Of a stretch of 64,000 nucleotides of DNA, positions 1 to 13,100 are shown piece by piece. The position numbers were made by a program, and so were the translations under genes. The notes under the pieces are model-generated. The model saw nothing but the letters and a program-made list of their open reading frames with translations. It made no database searches and had not been told where the DNA came from. The DNA lies in the NCBI GenBank assembly GCA_900708905.1, contig CAADRB010000083.1, forward strand, positions 62,001-126,000. The letters run 5' to 3'. The first letter of the stretch is position 1, and every line of letters begins with the position of its first letter. The stretch comes from Hymenolepis diminuta (Eukaryota; Platyhelminthes; Cestoda; Cyclophyllidea; Hymenolepididae).

Positions 1-160
1 TTACTCAGGTTTCCTTAAACATCGGGTTAGATGGTCAATCCACTTTTCGTCTCCATTTAAATACTGGAGTCTTTTTCAATTAACTTAAGAGCAAGTAGTC
101 TGTTTTTTTGCAAAATAGTTTTGAGGAAGAAATTTCGGATGACTTACAATTGGTTTTTAC
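1..160 (-). other. Start of innexin A intron 2
   Basis: AT-rich sequence following the gtaaaaac donor at 160. It should run left of the window to the exon holding the second EL2 cysteine, TM4 and the C terminus. Nothing coding is seen here. Confidence 0.8.
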
Positions 161-1147
161 CAAGTTTCTTTGCCTCAAAGTCACAGAAAGTTACACGTGG
201 GAAATTGCCAGAGGTATGCCAGTCAGTTCCCTGCAGCAAATCAATTAATACACGCACTCCATAGAAGGCAGTATTAGTTCCAATGAATTTTTCCATGAGA
301 ACCAGCTGTCCCACAATGTTAATGAGGTATAGACCTTTAACGAAGAAGTAGAGAACCACGAGGAAGTTTCCGCTTCTTCGACCACAGCAGACTGTTTTTC
401 TTGAACTTGACTTCGTTACCCTTCTAGCTATATCAGCCCTCTCGACTGGAGATGCTAGACCGGCTGCTGGACTACTTTCTGTAATGGGATTGAGGGGGAA
501 TTTTCGTGCACGTCTTCGAGACGATCTTGATCTCCAGCATGATCCCAAACCCGATCCGCCACCGCAAATAGAGGATGCAGCACGTTTATGCCTTCGAGAT
601 GAGGGAACACCAAGGTTTGGTTCTCCATTACTTCGTTTTTCACCGCCACTTCGTCGAGACTCGACTTCAGTCTTGGTATAGCCAGGGGGAGGTAGTTCTG
701 TTTCTAAGGGGAATCTTTGCATACCACGATAAGGGAAGGCAGATGCTGCCCCCGCATTCGTTCCTAACACGCGTTTATAATCTCGAAGACGGTAAATACA
801 GCCTTCCATATATCGAGCAATAAAACGAACGTTCTTGAGGCCGTGTTCAGGGAGGAGGATATTTGAGTCATTAGCCATTTGCATAATACGGCGCACATTG
901 AAACCGGAATGTGAGTAAAAGAGACGCCAGATAAGACAGGGTAGGTAGAAGAGAAGGGCTTGGATTGCCATAAGAATTGGGGCCCATTGGTAATAGAGAA
1001 TTCGTGCGTTTTCGCGATCTGTTATGTTATGTGGCAGGCGCTTGGGTAAAGGAGAGAAATAGGTATTTGACACCCAACAGTAGTTTTCTGCGTACTCCTC
1101 CCAGCCTCTGGTAAACTCTTGTGGGATCCAGCATTGAATGGGTTTGC
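161..1147 (-). CDS. Innexin A exon carrying EL1, TM2, cytoplasmic loop, TM3 and start of EL2
   Basis: The acceptor is gtttcag with the exon starting GC AAA CCC (Lys-Pro-Ile-Gln-Cys-Trp). The donor is CTTG|gtaaaaacc after KKL. Its 987 nt are 2 + 328 codons + 1, which matches the phase-1 end of the previous exon. It encodes EL1 with two cysteines (QCW, NYCW), a possible N-glycosylation site NIT at residue 93, the innexin TM2 signature YYQWAP, and a conserved stretch beginning NVRRIMQMANDSN just after TM2. A roughly 100-residue Arg/Ser/Gly-rich insertion follows, then TM3 (FLVVLYFFVKGLYLINIVGQ) and WHTSGNFPRVTFC of EL2. The insertion has no stop codon in nearly 1 kb and is GC-richer than the introns, so I read it as coding rather than as a retained intron. 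Confidence 0.95.
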
Positions 1148-4100
1148 CTGAAACAAACCAAATAAACATATTTTGGAATCAATTTCATAAATCAATTGAA
1201 AGACATGTCACTGCTTTTACCTTTTATGTGCATTTCACTTTATGAATTAAAAATCCTTGGCGAATTATACTCCAAACTTTCACTCACTAGAAAGGAATAT
1301 CATATCCAAGAAATATTTAAGTTATGAGCATCTAACCTGAAACAATCTAGATCATTAAAGATAAGCACCAGTTTTATCTCTTAAATAGGCTTCTAGATAA
1401 CTAGTTAAAAGAAATTGAGAAGCTCAAAAGACAATGAAGATTAGGAGTTTGTGAAATATATGCATTCTTTGTCCGTTTGACAAGCTACTAAAGGAACCAG
1501 ACTTGAGATCTCCGCAATCTATCATCGCGGACATGATAACTAACATTCATTGAGTCCTTGCTGTATACCATTCAAAATAAATGCCATTCCTATCGCATAT
1601 GTAATAAGGTGCCTGTGTTTTATTGACGAAGATTTAACATTTAAAATCCGTCTGAATTAGCATTAAATTAAGCTTTCGGTTTTCATGGTAATGGAATATT
1701 GTTATCATAATTAGCAAATGCAAATTGTTGCTATTTTAATCACGAGTGACTCTAAATACTCTGATCAGTTAAACTTTAGATGGTTGTGTAGAAGCGAAGA
1801 ATAAAGCCAGAGCATCCAAAATTCAGAGTTCATGCGAATTCTGAGTTTGCAATATGTTTAAATTTTTATTCATTTATGTCTTGATATTCAAAAATTTGAA
1901 TTTCAGGATATAACAGGTACGTTTTTAAGTGAGTTAACTGGGTTAATGTTAAATGCTAGCTGGCCTAATTGCTGAATTGAAAATCCGTATTTTTTAAAAT
2001 TTTGATAAATCACTTCCTTCTGATAACTAGTTTAAAATTTGCAGATATCAATATTATTCCGCAAAGGGTTGACAAAAATTGATGACCTCTGGTATTCTAC
2101 AGTTAGAAAAAGCAAATAGTTGCAAATTCATTGTAGGAATGGCGAAAGGTATGTAAAAGGGAAGATTGAATCCCTTCAATACCTGGCAATCCCTTTTGCA
2201 GTTAAATGAATGAATGATTATTTAAGTATTATTTAAGGAGCAATACATTTTGAAAATAAAGTTTGTGAGCATCCAACGATACAAAATTGACATACAAAAT
2301 TATTGGTCAATTTTATTCGGCGGTTTAAGTAATAAAGAATCCATATAATCCTTTTAAATATTTAAAACTGGGCGTTGATAGCAATTTCCTTAAGGCAATT
2401 TGGATTGACGACTGAGTGTAATAAAAAGTTAACAAACATTAAAGCTGATTAATCAAATGTGGCAGATTTTGAAGGAAGCTGGGCTTTAATTGAAAGATAC
2501 GAAAAAATATAGAAAAATAACATTCTGCCATATTTAAATATTAAAATTTGTTGTTTTTTTCAACTCTTAAACGTCATGTAGAATGAAGATCGAAGCACGT
2601 AAAAGTCACGCAATAAAGAAATTTTACTCTAAAATTTCCCATTTTATCAACTTTACTATAAGTTAAAGTATTTTTTTAAGAGAAGGTAATAAATAGCCTA
2701 TATAAATGTAAAAGAATAGTTATTATTTATAAGCAGCATATATAAAAAACTTGAATTCAAGTTCAACTTTAATATAATTATCCATATATTTCCATTGTAT
2801 AATGCATTCTGGATGCCGTGGGAAAGTGTAGGTCTAGAACCAACTGAAAGCAGGAAGGCAGGAAATAGACCTCTGCACAGTGTGTAATTATTAAAGATTA
2901 TGAAATACAAGTCACCTGAATCATGTAATCACATAGAGATGGATCAGTGGGGGCCCTGGACTCATAAAGGTCAACTACAAAAGAGGCAATTGGGTTGATT
3001 AAGGACATAGCATTGGACATAGAAGCCGTGGGTCAGTGGGAGAATTTGTCACACAACAGGACATTTCAGAACAGGACCAGTAGCATCAGGACATGACACG
3101 CTGTATGTATTTGAAATAATGCCAAAAAATTAATAAACCACATCATTTACAATAATTCTTATTTTCACACAATTTAATTACAAAAGCTTTTTAACAATTA
3201 CATTAGATAGGATTTTCATGTGAAAATAGCGACTTTCAAATAACGGTGATTAATTTATTTTGATTGGAAGGTAACTGCATAAACAAATCCAGTCTTAAAT
3301 CATAATTGATTCCATCTTTTTATTTGCGTGTATCTTTTCGATTTAATTCCTCCAAAGAATATAAAACGTCTGATTGTTTATATCCTCAAGTTGAGCAACT
3401 TACTATTTGAATTTATTTATTTATAATTCTTTTAGATGTAATTACGTAGAAGTACTGGGTAATCTTCAGTTGATTTGTTTACAAGACCGAAATAAAATTT
3501 TGAGGTCACTTTAATCATACAAACTTCTAAACTATGGAATATGAAATAACAAGGGGTGTTTAGTTTAATCAAATGAAAATGTGCGTTAAATTACATATAA
3601 CAATGGGAATATAAACCAAAAGATATCATTTGATCTAGAGTGAATAGATCTCTTTTATTGCATTCTCTAATTTACGAGTGATAAGAGGAAAATGAGATCT
3701 GAGCACCAAAACTATGACTTATAAAAAGCCTACGTCTATTTTTAATCCTATGATCATTCATCTGATTTCAGTTTTAAAATAACTCAGTTGAATTCTTTGT
3801 TTTATGTAGTTATTCTGGGGTCAAATTTACATGAAGTTGTCTGATTTTATCGTTTATATCACGTGGCATAAAAAGATGACATCATAAAATTTTTGAGGAA
3901 TCATCTAAATTTTCAAATGAAACTTAGTTTGTTACTTCTGCCGGCAGATTCCTCCTAGATATATTTTCGTGAGGACTGCTGAATAAATCTATTTACATCC
4001 CCACTTCTAATAAATAAAACCCAGGCACATGTAATATATGTTTCCTGCGTGCGTCCGTATGTGTTGGAGAGATGAGTGGGGACATGAGGCAGGGATCACA

Positions 4101-7100
4101 ATGGGGGGTGAGAAAGGGGCGTGAAGGTGAGTAGATAAGTGAAGAATTAGGTGCTGGATAGGAGGAAGGGAGATGTCAGGAGGTGTGTGTCTGATGGATA
4201 ACGCGTATGACTACGGATCGGAAGATTTCAGGTTCGAATCCTGGCTTGCTCGAAGTGGAACACCTCTTCGGCCTTTTGCACGCTCAAGGTGTCGCAGAAT
4301 TTCTTCCCAGTCCCCTTACTACGCAGTACCCTATAAGGAGTAGGGATATGGACTAGAGTGGAAAAGCTTGTGCCGTCATTGTACGAGGGAAGGCGATGAT
4401 ATATATATATATATATTAATTTATATATTTAAATGACTTTATTAAGCAGTAAAAGGCTCTTGTTTTTATAATATGAAATAACCAAACGCGCTGGGACTGT
4501 TTTTATTTTCACAAAAAATTTATCTTCATCTGTAAACATAGACACGAGCAAAAAATAAAACTGTGTTTTGTGCCGATTGATATTACATTAATAAACAAAA
4601 ATATTGTAGTTCAAGATGAATGAGCCAAGTAATAAGTAGAGAAAATTAATGCAGGGTTTAGATATTTATTGAAATTGTTTTGTAAAAGTGATACCCCATT
4701 GGAATGAAATGGGTGGGAAGGAGTATTTTGAGCAGTTTCTATATGCGAATCACATGTAGAAATTTTGCTTGAAAAAATAATAAACGGTCGATCGAATAAA
4801 CATTTGAATGAGCACATTCAACGAGTAAGAAAAGATGGGGAAGCAAATGGTGAGACATAATAGGAATTAAATGTAATTGATTCAAATACAAACACGAGTT
4901 TCAGTTTTCATCTGGGGAAGTATTGCAAAAAAATTCAGATTTGGATTCCAATGTGCTATTATTTACCTCTATATTTGGCTCCATGTAAAATTAAAGCCTC
5001 CTACCTGATTTCAGATGCATTATAATAATCAAAAACGTTTCATGGAGCAGATTGTTTAAAAATAAATAAAATTGGATTCGGCTTGATTATAAATTAAACC
5101 GCCTGCACAAAGTCCAGCTGTCCACACCCACATTCAATTTTATTATAAGGAGAACAAATGACAAGTTAAGGCTCAGGGACAGTGTAAATCTTATTTCACT
5201 ATTCCTCCTTTAATAAATTCATCACTGTTAGCTCAAACCTATTTCTTGAAGTTTATTTTCATTAAACTGACTTACTACTGATCGAAATAACATCTTTTGT
5301 TAAGTTTCAAAAGCAGACAAACAGTCACTTTTAATTAACTTTATCAGCAACACTTATTTATCTGTTTGATTTAGTACTATCAGCGCACAAAAGCAGAAGA
5401 TGGTAAGGAAAGGGTGACATTGTCCGATTTCTCTTATCCTTATCCTGGAACAATGGTAAAACTTTTGTGACTCTAATGTTAGCAAAATTAATTCAGACAC
5501 TAATATCTTCCTGAAATTGTGTATAAATTTTGGAAAGCATATTTTATACTCCTGTAATGCATAGATATGATATTGTCAAGTCCTTCTGGTGGCAAATTTG
5601 AATTCTGCCAGATGAAACCAATATTGTTGATCAGCCTGCTCATGGAATACACGCCGATGCTATCATTTGTCAAAGACTGGAGTTGAGAAGCAAAATCTTT
5701 CATAAGCAGGATTTTTCCATATTGAAACTGACTTATTATTTTAATGAATCTCAAAAAATCTTAAAAGACTGGTGAAAGTGGATGATCACTGGTGACTGGG
5801 AACCCGTTGAATAGGCAAACAATTAAAAAGGGTACTTTATGTTTAGCTAATGAACAAACTTTCATTTATGTTATACAATAGACTGAGGTCTAGGTTTAGA
5901 ACTCCCCATGGTGTTTATGTTCACAAAACATCTTACATAACTAATAATGATTATACATTACCGAAATAGTATCAATTTTTGGAATTTTATACAGAAATGT
6001 GCCTTTATTTGAGTTATAATGAACGCAAATAATGTTAATAAATTAAAATTACTCTAATATTCTATGATTAACTGGGTATCTTTCTGCATTAGAATAGATT
6101 ATTTGTGTGTGGAATGTCTTTAGTGATTTTTAAATTTTATTATTTGACATACTATGAATGGTAAATTACAAACCTAATTTACTTTGAAGTTCAATTATAA
6201 AAAAATGCATAATTTAAGGGGTGACATTTGTATTTAGCATTCATTTATTGAAAAGCAAATTAAATGCTTTGCAATTATCAGCAATAATTTATTCCCGGTT
6301 GAATGCATTTTTAGGCATTCAGTTGAAATTTACTCCGAAATCACTCACATAGCTTCTATCAAGCATTGATCATTGTCGATCTTGCTATATTCAAATAATA
6401 CATCGAAAAATGACCGGATTTACACCTGATGAACGTTCAATCCATTTGAGATTGGGGCCCATCACCGAGCTAACTGATTCTATTGATTGTACATTTATGT
6501 AAGACACCAAGTGCAGTTAAAACATGTTTCAATTATTTGTGTAAAATTTGTCAAAGCCGATTTAACATGTCAAAAAGTTTCATTAGCTAAAATATGGGGT
6601 TTAAATTTAAGGGATTCTAAGAGTGCCATTGCATTTGGTTAGACGAAATGATATATCTATACTCAGTTATATAATTTCTGTTTATATTACCAGTTTTTAG
6701 CCAGTTGGAAACTAAACTACTGATTTTTTTAAATAATCACGCATTACAGCTTAGTAAACACGAATTTATGGGATTTATGAAGATCAGATTGTACTATTTT
6801 TTCTTAGTTAAAACAATAATATATTTTTAAACGACTTTATCTCTCAGAGCTTATGTAGACTCTAGTAAACTCTGTTGAGTTAAAAGCATGGTTGTTGGTA
6901 TCAGCTGCTAGTATTTTAACTATAAGAAGAAAATTATGTTTCAGAAGTGATTTAACAACCATCCATACTAATAAACGAGTAAATAAGGTCAATAGGCCAA
7001 ACACATATATTTACAGAAACCACGTCAAAGCTCCCGATTTCGCCACTGAAACTTTTAAATATAAATCATCAAAAGATTGCAGAAAAAGTTAAAAGCGTTA

Positions 7101-10100
7101 TTACCTAAATCCAAATATCAAATTTTAAAGACTCTTTAATGTTATTATATCATTTCATACCTTTACACTTCTCTTTTCCTTCTAAATCAGGCACTTCTTC
7201 ACCCCTTTCCCTAACCCACATAAGACTTTAAAGCTTTCATTGCACTCATGTAATCCAGTGCTTTGTATATATCTGTTAAAGTTCATTTTTAAGACCTAAA
7301 AGTTTTCGCATTTAGATGTGGTTCACCTAATTTTTATTTCTGAAATCGATTAAAACGATACCATCGACTCAAATGACGACGCACAATCGACAAAATCGTC
7401 ATGCTGCCTGTTAGAAATGTCTCTTATTAAAAAATATTAAAAACTATTATTTTCTTCATTGTTAGATAATCAATTTAGCAAGTTCCATTTCGATAAAACC
7501 AATAGTCTCAACCTTTACAAATATAGTGAAAACACAAATTTACGAAATGCAGTCCATTCTGGTTATATTTTAATATCGAACAACAAATTAATGAAATCCT
7601 TAGTGTAATTATTACTGAAGAATTGTCTTTCTTGTAATTTCAGTTTTTGTGTTTAATTCATATCTAAGATTATCAAATAAGTAGAGGAAAGATAATAATT
7701 CTCATATTACCTTACTTATTTCTTCCCTGTTAGAAGACAAAAAATTACTTGGAACGAATCATAATTTATGGGAATTAATACCTCTGTTACTCCAAAGGTG
7801 GTAGAGTTGGCGCAACACGAAACTTAAAATGTGGTTGATTCCAGGCGTATGCCTTCTTTCAATTTCGGCAGAGTGTGAGTTAGTTTGTGACACGCGGGAT
7901 TGCGGAAATGGAGACGAATGAAAATCGTCGCTTTTGAAAAACGATATTCATTGCCGCTATCATCAAAGTGTCCCAAATCTGTACCAAAACGGGACAGAAT
8001 ATTCTCAAATACTTAAGCCATGAGTGCATCATGGCTAGAGAGGCGTCAAAGACAAGTTAGGTTGGATTTGTTGGTTTTTTGACCTAAATCTCTAAATTGT
8101 GCAATTTGTTTAGCTTTTCGCAGTCAACATAAATAAAAATGTGAAAAATCTGTGTCCAAATTGTATCTTTGGTATGATGTTGATTTAATATATTTAATAT
8201 CATAAAATAATAATATATATCCATTAATAAGCAGATGAAATAACATGCAGCACATTGTTTTGATGTAGTAAAATCTATTTTTATTTCATTTAAGAAAGCA
8301 GGGATACATTGTTTCGTGAAATTATAAGACCACCGGATCTGCTGTTTTATGAAAGAACCTGGTTTTATCATAAATTTTCCTCTGTTATAGACAGGATAGT
8401 AAAAACAATTAAATACAATGGTTTACATTTTGATAAAATTTTGATACATTTTGAAAAGGCTTGAAGAAATCAAGTGAAAAAAATCGCACATTCACAAGTC
8501 GATTTTGTTGCAATAAATTTCTCAAACGACTGTAATTCATATTAAATCACATCTTATAAAATTGGATGAGGAAAAAAGATTAATCTTGGTAACCTCGTAG
8601 CAAATTTCTTCTGCTCTCCCAAATCTAGAACGCCAGGGGATCAGTCGGTATATATATATATACAGAGTGGCTTTTTTGATCTCTTGGCATTTCACCAATG
8701 GATAAATATACAAAGTTTTTTTAAATGAAGCGCACTGAAAGAAATGCTGTCCTAGAGAGAGTCACAAAACTTATATGAAGAGACCCTCAAAACTACTAAT
8801 TTGCATTTTTTTGAAACACTTGCATATCCTGAAAAACCGATTCGTTTTAAATCATACAAGACTTATAAGCCTTCATCTTAAAGTTAGCCATAAAATATAA
8901 TTTTATTTTTAGGATTCTTTTGGCTACTGTTGAAACTGTTGATTATGATTCTAATTGAGATTAAAGCATGGGATAGTGAAATTATTGTGGAAATTATTGT
9001 CCTGGTAGAAAACAGAAATTGTTTATTTGACTTATTAATCCTTCCATTTGCTGACAATTTGACTAATTGATCTTCAAATAGATTCCAAAAGAAGGTTGTC
9101 ATGTTTAATATATTTATCATAACTATTGTGCTTCTTTAAGGCTTTAGTTATCTCCTAATTGAATAATGTCTTTGGCAATAAATACAAGAAGCAAGGATTG
9201 GTTTCATGATTATTTGATAAGGCAGATAATGATTATAAGCGGATAAGATTGCACAACTTCACATAAATATGAAACAAAATCATAAGTTTTTGGCAATACG
9301 AATTAGATTCAGTCCAATGTATCAAAGGTGGTATTAAATATACGACCTAGACAGGAAGTATATGATTTTCATGAATACAATTTCGGACAGTTTGGGAAAA
9401 TTGAAATCAGAATATTTCTGTCTTGAAACCAAAATAAATATTTAGTTGTAGTTGTGATTGTACTCTCTGAAAACCCCGTGTCCTGAGATAGTTTGAGAAT
9501 ATATATTCTGCTTAGCTAAATTTTAACAGAGTTAATGCAAAATTGTCCTAGATATGGATTTTCAAGAAGGTAGAAGATTCTATTTTAATATTACAGCATT
9601 TATATATCCATTTGATTTCATTTGGGATTTCAAGAAGGCATACAATGGGTAGACCAATAAAATATTTAGTGTTGATGCCACTCCACTCTTTAAGACAGAG
9701 GGATGCATTTAAACAATGTTTTAATATTCCATACTAACTGAAGTAAAGTTTACTTTTAAATTACATGCCGTCAGATATTTTATTAAAGTTATTTTCTAAT
9801 TCCTACACTTCAAGCATGAGAGAGGGCAGGAATAGGAGAAAATATTAACAGCAAACTACGCCAGGTGGACCTGCTCACAAATTCTAAAACTTTCCCTGAT
9901 TTAATATATCATATGCGGGATATAGGGAGTACTGCAGTGATAAAATCAAGTATCACCTGCAAGTATCTTGGCTATTAAAAAAAAGTTGATCGAATAGCCA
10001 ATAAGGTCTGTACGCCTCAAAAATGAACTTACTTTGAAAACATGGAACACATCATGAAATTTAAATATTGAAGCAATAAAACATAAAACAAATGGTGAGG

Positions 10101-13100
10101 TGAATAAACTATTGAGTGCTCTTATGTGAAATTCAAGATAATAATTTTTCTAACAAAGTCCCGAGAGTTTGTTTATGTATATTTCAAAGTTCAAAATAAA
10201 ACTCATGTTGTGGATGCTCATGGAGTTTTGTAAAACAATTGATTAGCATTTAAACCGTTTTCATTTGTGAATAGGAAGCCACCTATCAATCATCCCATAC
10301 ATTACAAGGAGAAATAGCTCTCATTGAAGGCTAGAATTTAAGTACTTTCAAGAATGAATTGATGTTGCTGAGGAAAAAATACAAAACTAAGCCGTGTTTT
10401 TGAATAAACTTTTAGCACGCGCCTCTAAATGGGTCCGCTTGCATAAGATTTTATCATTTATTGCTGCTGTTAGAACGCTCTCCACACGATTGAATGCATT
10501 TATAATTTATTTCCCATTAGAATATAATGCAATGCCTGAAACTTTTTTAGCCTGTGTTGGAAAATGCAATATTCGTTAATAATGCAAGGCAAAGTGCATT
10601 TACTCTGCCCACTCAATTCAATGCTTTTATTGTAAGCAGAGTATATGTCTACCGCGACCAAACCAGAAGGATTTCCGAAATAGCATGTTCTAAATGAAAA
10701 ACATGCAACAGAATGACATATTTGAGTTATTTTTAATATTTCTAATAGTCATAATGAATAAAGAAGGTGAGTAAACAAAAAGTTGAAGATCCTAATTTTT
10801 GAAACAAAGGTTATACAAGTGAACTCGTCGTTGAATTCCACCTACGTCCATTAAGTTTAAAATGCATATGTTAGTCTTGTCTAACTGCACGTAGCTGAAA
10901 GAAGACATAATTGGAGCTAAGTGATTAGCCAGTTAGGGTCAGCAAGACCCAAAAATCGCAATCACGAGTTCGACCAGAAATTCAGAGATCATGTGATACA
11001 AGTTGAGTTTTGGAACAGTTGGTATGGGAATGTAAATTATAGTTGTTTATAAAAATGGGCAACATAATATTTGTTGAATTCAAATAAAACGAAACTTTTG
11101 AAATTTTAACTTTATTATATAGTCCCGTTTGAGCTCGTTTCATCTCCCACTAGACTACCTTGCTGTTTCTCATGTTCAGCTGTTACTGATGATGAAATCT
11201 TGTGAACCCTATTTTCTTTTGTCAATGATTGAAATAATAATAATAAGTAGACTGACAAGATTTGAACATGTGCTGAACTGAAATGACGAAGACAAATAAT
11301 GGCGAATATTTCAGAACACTAAAGGAAAAAATGACTACTACGTCTTGTCATAGCTGAGGTATTAATCACATTCAGGTCAAGATTTGCTAGACATGGTGAC
11401 CCTTTAGGTCAATGCTGATCGATTGGTTTCCACCTTATTTCAGGGATTTGTGAACTAGGATACCATGTAAATTTTATTGCTACTGCACACCTAGTTTACA
11501 TATATCCGCTACTCTTAAATAATTGTAATATTGTTTTAAATACTGTCAAATTTTGTAGGCATGCAACAAGTAAGTTTACTTTCATTCAATAACGCAGTTG
11601 TCTTATAATTGAAAAGCACTTTAAATTTAAAAGCGAATGATTGATTTCATCGTAGTTTTCGGTTAAGTGTTTTGAATCGCATTATTCAAGATCAGATTGG
11701 CCAAAATTGATTGAAGATTTGATAAAGGTCTTTTACATAAGAGGTTTGTAAAAACTACGGTGATTTTACTAGTCCTAATCCTTACTAACCTAGATAAAGG
11801 AGATCGCAATTTTCTTACAAAATTTCAATTTCTTCATGCTTTTTATAATTGAAAAAAGCAGCTGGTACTGGGCTTGACTTAAAATGGAGAAAATAGCTGT
11901 TTCATTTGCATTAAAAAACAGTTTCTAGTTTTAAATATTCTTTTCAAAAGCTAAAGATTTACAGTAGTCAACTGTACGTTATTTAGAGGTAATGACTTTC
12001 TCCATACAAAACCGTTTGGAAAACGTTTATTTTATGTTAAATGTTTTCGACTTTACACCTAGAAAACCTCAATATTTTTTCAGCGTTCTAAATAAACCTA
12101 ATGATACTAATTCCTATACTTATTTTAACTAAAATTTGCTTGATTTTTTATTATAAATATTATCAAGCCACCATAATGCTAAGTAAATACTTTAGAATTA
12201 AGAGAAAGTTGTTGCTTTACAATGAGTGTTTCTCAACCAAATTGGTCTGATTTGGAAAGCGATAAATCTTACATTAATGTGCTCAAAAGTGGCCAAACTT
12301 TATTAAGTGAAATTCTGATAAAAAATTCAAAAACTGAATTGAGAAAAATGGGATCTGTTAACAGTATCTGTACGTTTGAAAATTATATGTGCGCTTAAAC
12401 CACGTAGACTGGTCAAATTTCTCGTTTCGTTCAAGCTGACATTTGATTTCTATGTCTGATAGGCATTTTAATTGTTTTGCAGAATATTAATATTCTACGA
12501 AGACATTTAAGTTAACTCTATACGTGGACAAAACGGACGTAAACTAGTCGCCCACCGGGTTCATTGATTCTGATAGCTCAGTTTAATTATTATAAGATCT
12601 GAAATTTTCCCCGTATCTATTTGTACGAAGGTAAGATTACGCAGATTCTTTTATCAATAAGTTACAGTTTGGCTAAGGTGTGAAACCTAAGAATTTCTAT
12701 CATCTGAACCACCCAAATGTGCTTAAGGTCACGCTAGGCGGGAAGTTCAATTACATACACGAACTTAAACACGCCTTTTTAACTTTTACAAGTTAAGGTC
12801 AACCTTAGGTAAAGCGGTGAATCGCACCAGGTGTTATGGAAATAGCTGTAACCACATCTGGGCTGGATTTTATCCCTCGCACAAACATGGGGTCAAAGGT
12901 TTTGCCAAATACACTGGCCTATTCCACAAATAATCAATTTGNNNNNNNNNNNNNNNNNNNNNNNNNNNNNNNNNNNNNNNNNNNNNNNNNNTTTTCATTA
13001 TACATAGATTCGATGAATGGCACAATAAATGGAAAACAACCAACTTTCTGTCATTTATAATATGGAATAAATACCCCTAGATGTAAATTTAAGCTTTAGT

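Noticed and set aside
455..823. Open frames on both strands overlapping the innexin A exon
   Set aside because: Shadow frames of the GC-rich loop-coding exon. The minus frame with YYQWAP and TM3 is clearly the coding one.
2748..2763. 16-base palindrome AACTTGAATTCAAGTT
   Set aside because: Several AT-rich palindromes of this length are expected in 64 kb, and nothing nearby gives it meaning.
4180..4252. Functional tRNA-Arg(ACG) gene
   Set aside because: Acceptor stem has several mismatches, the anticodon stem has one, the A box is degraded, and SINE-like sequence follows directly.
12836..13060. Open frame spanning the gap
   Set aside because: Open only because the N run cannot encode a stop.
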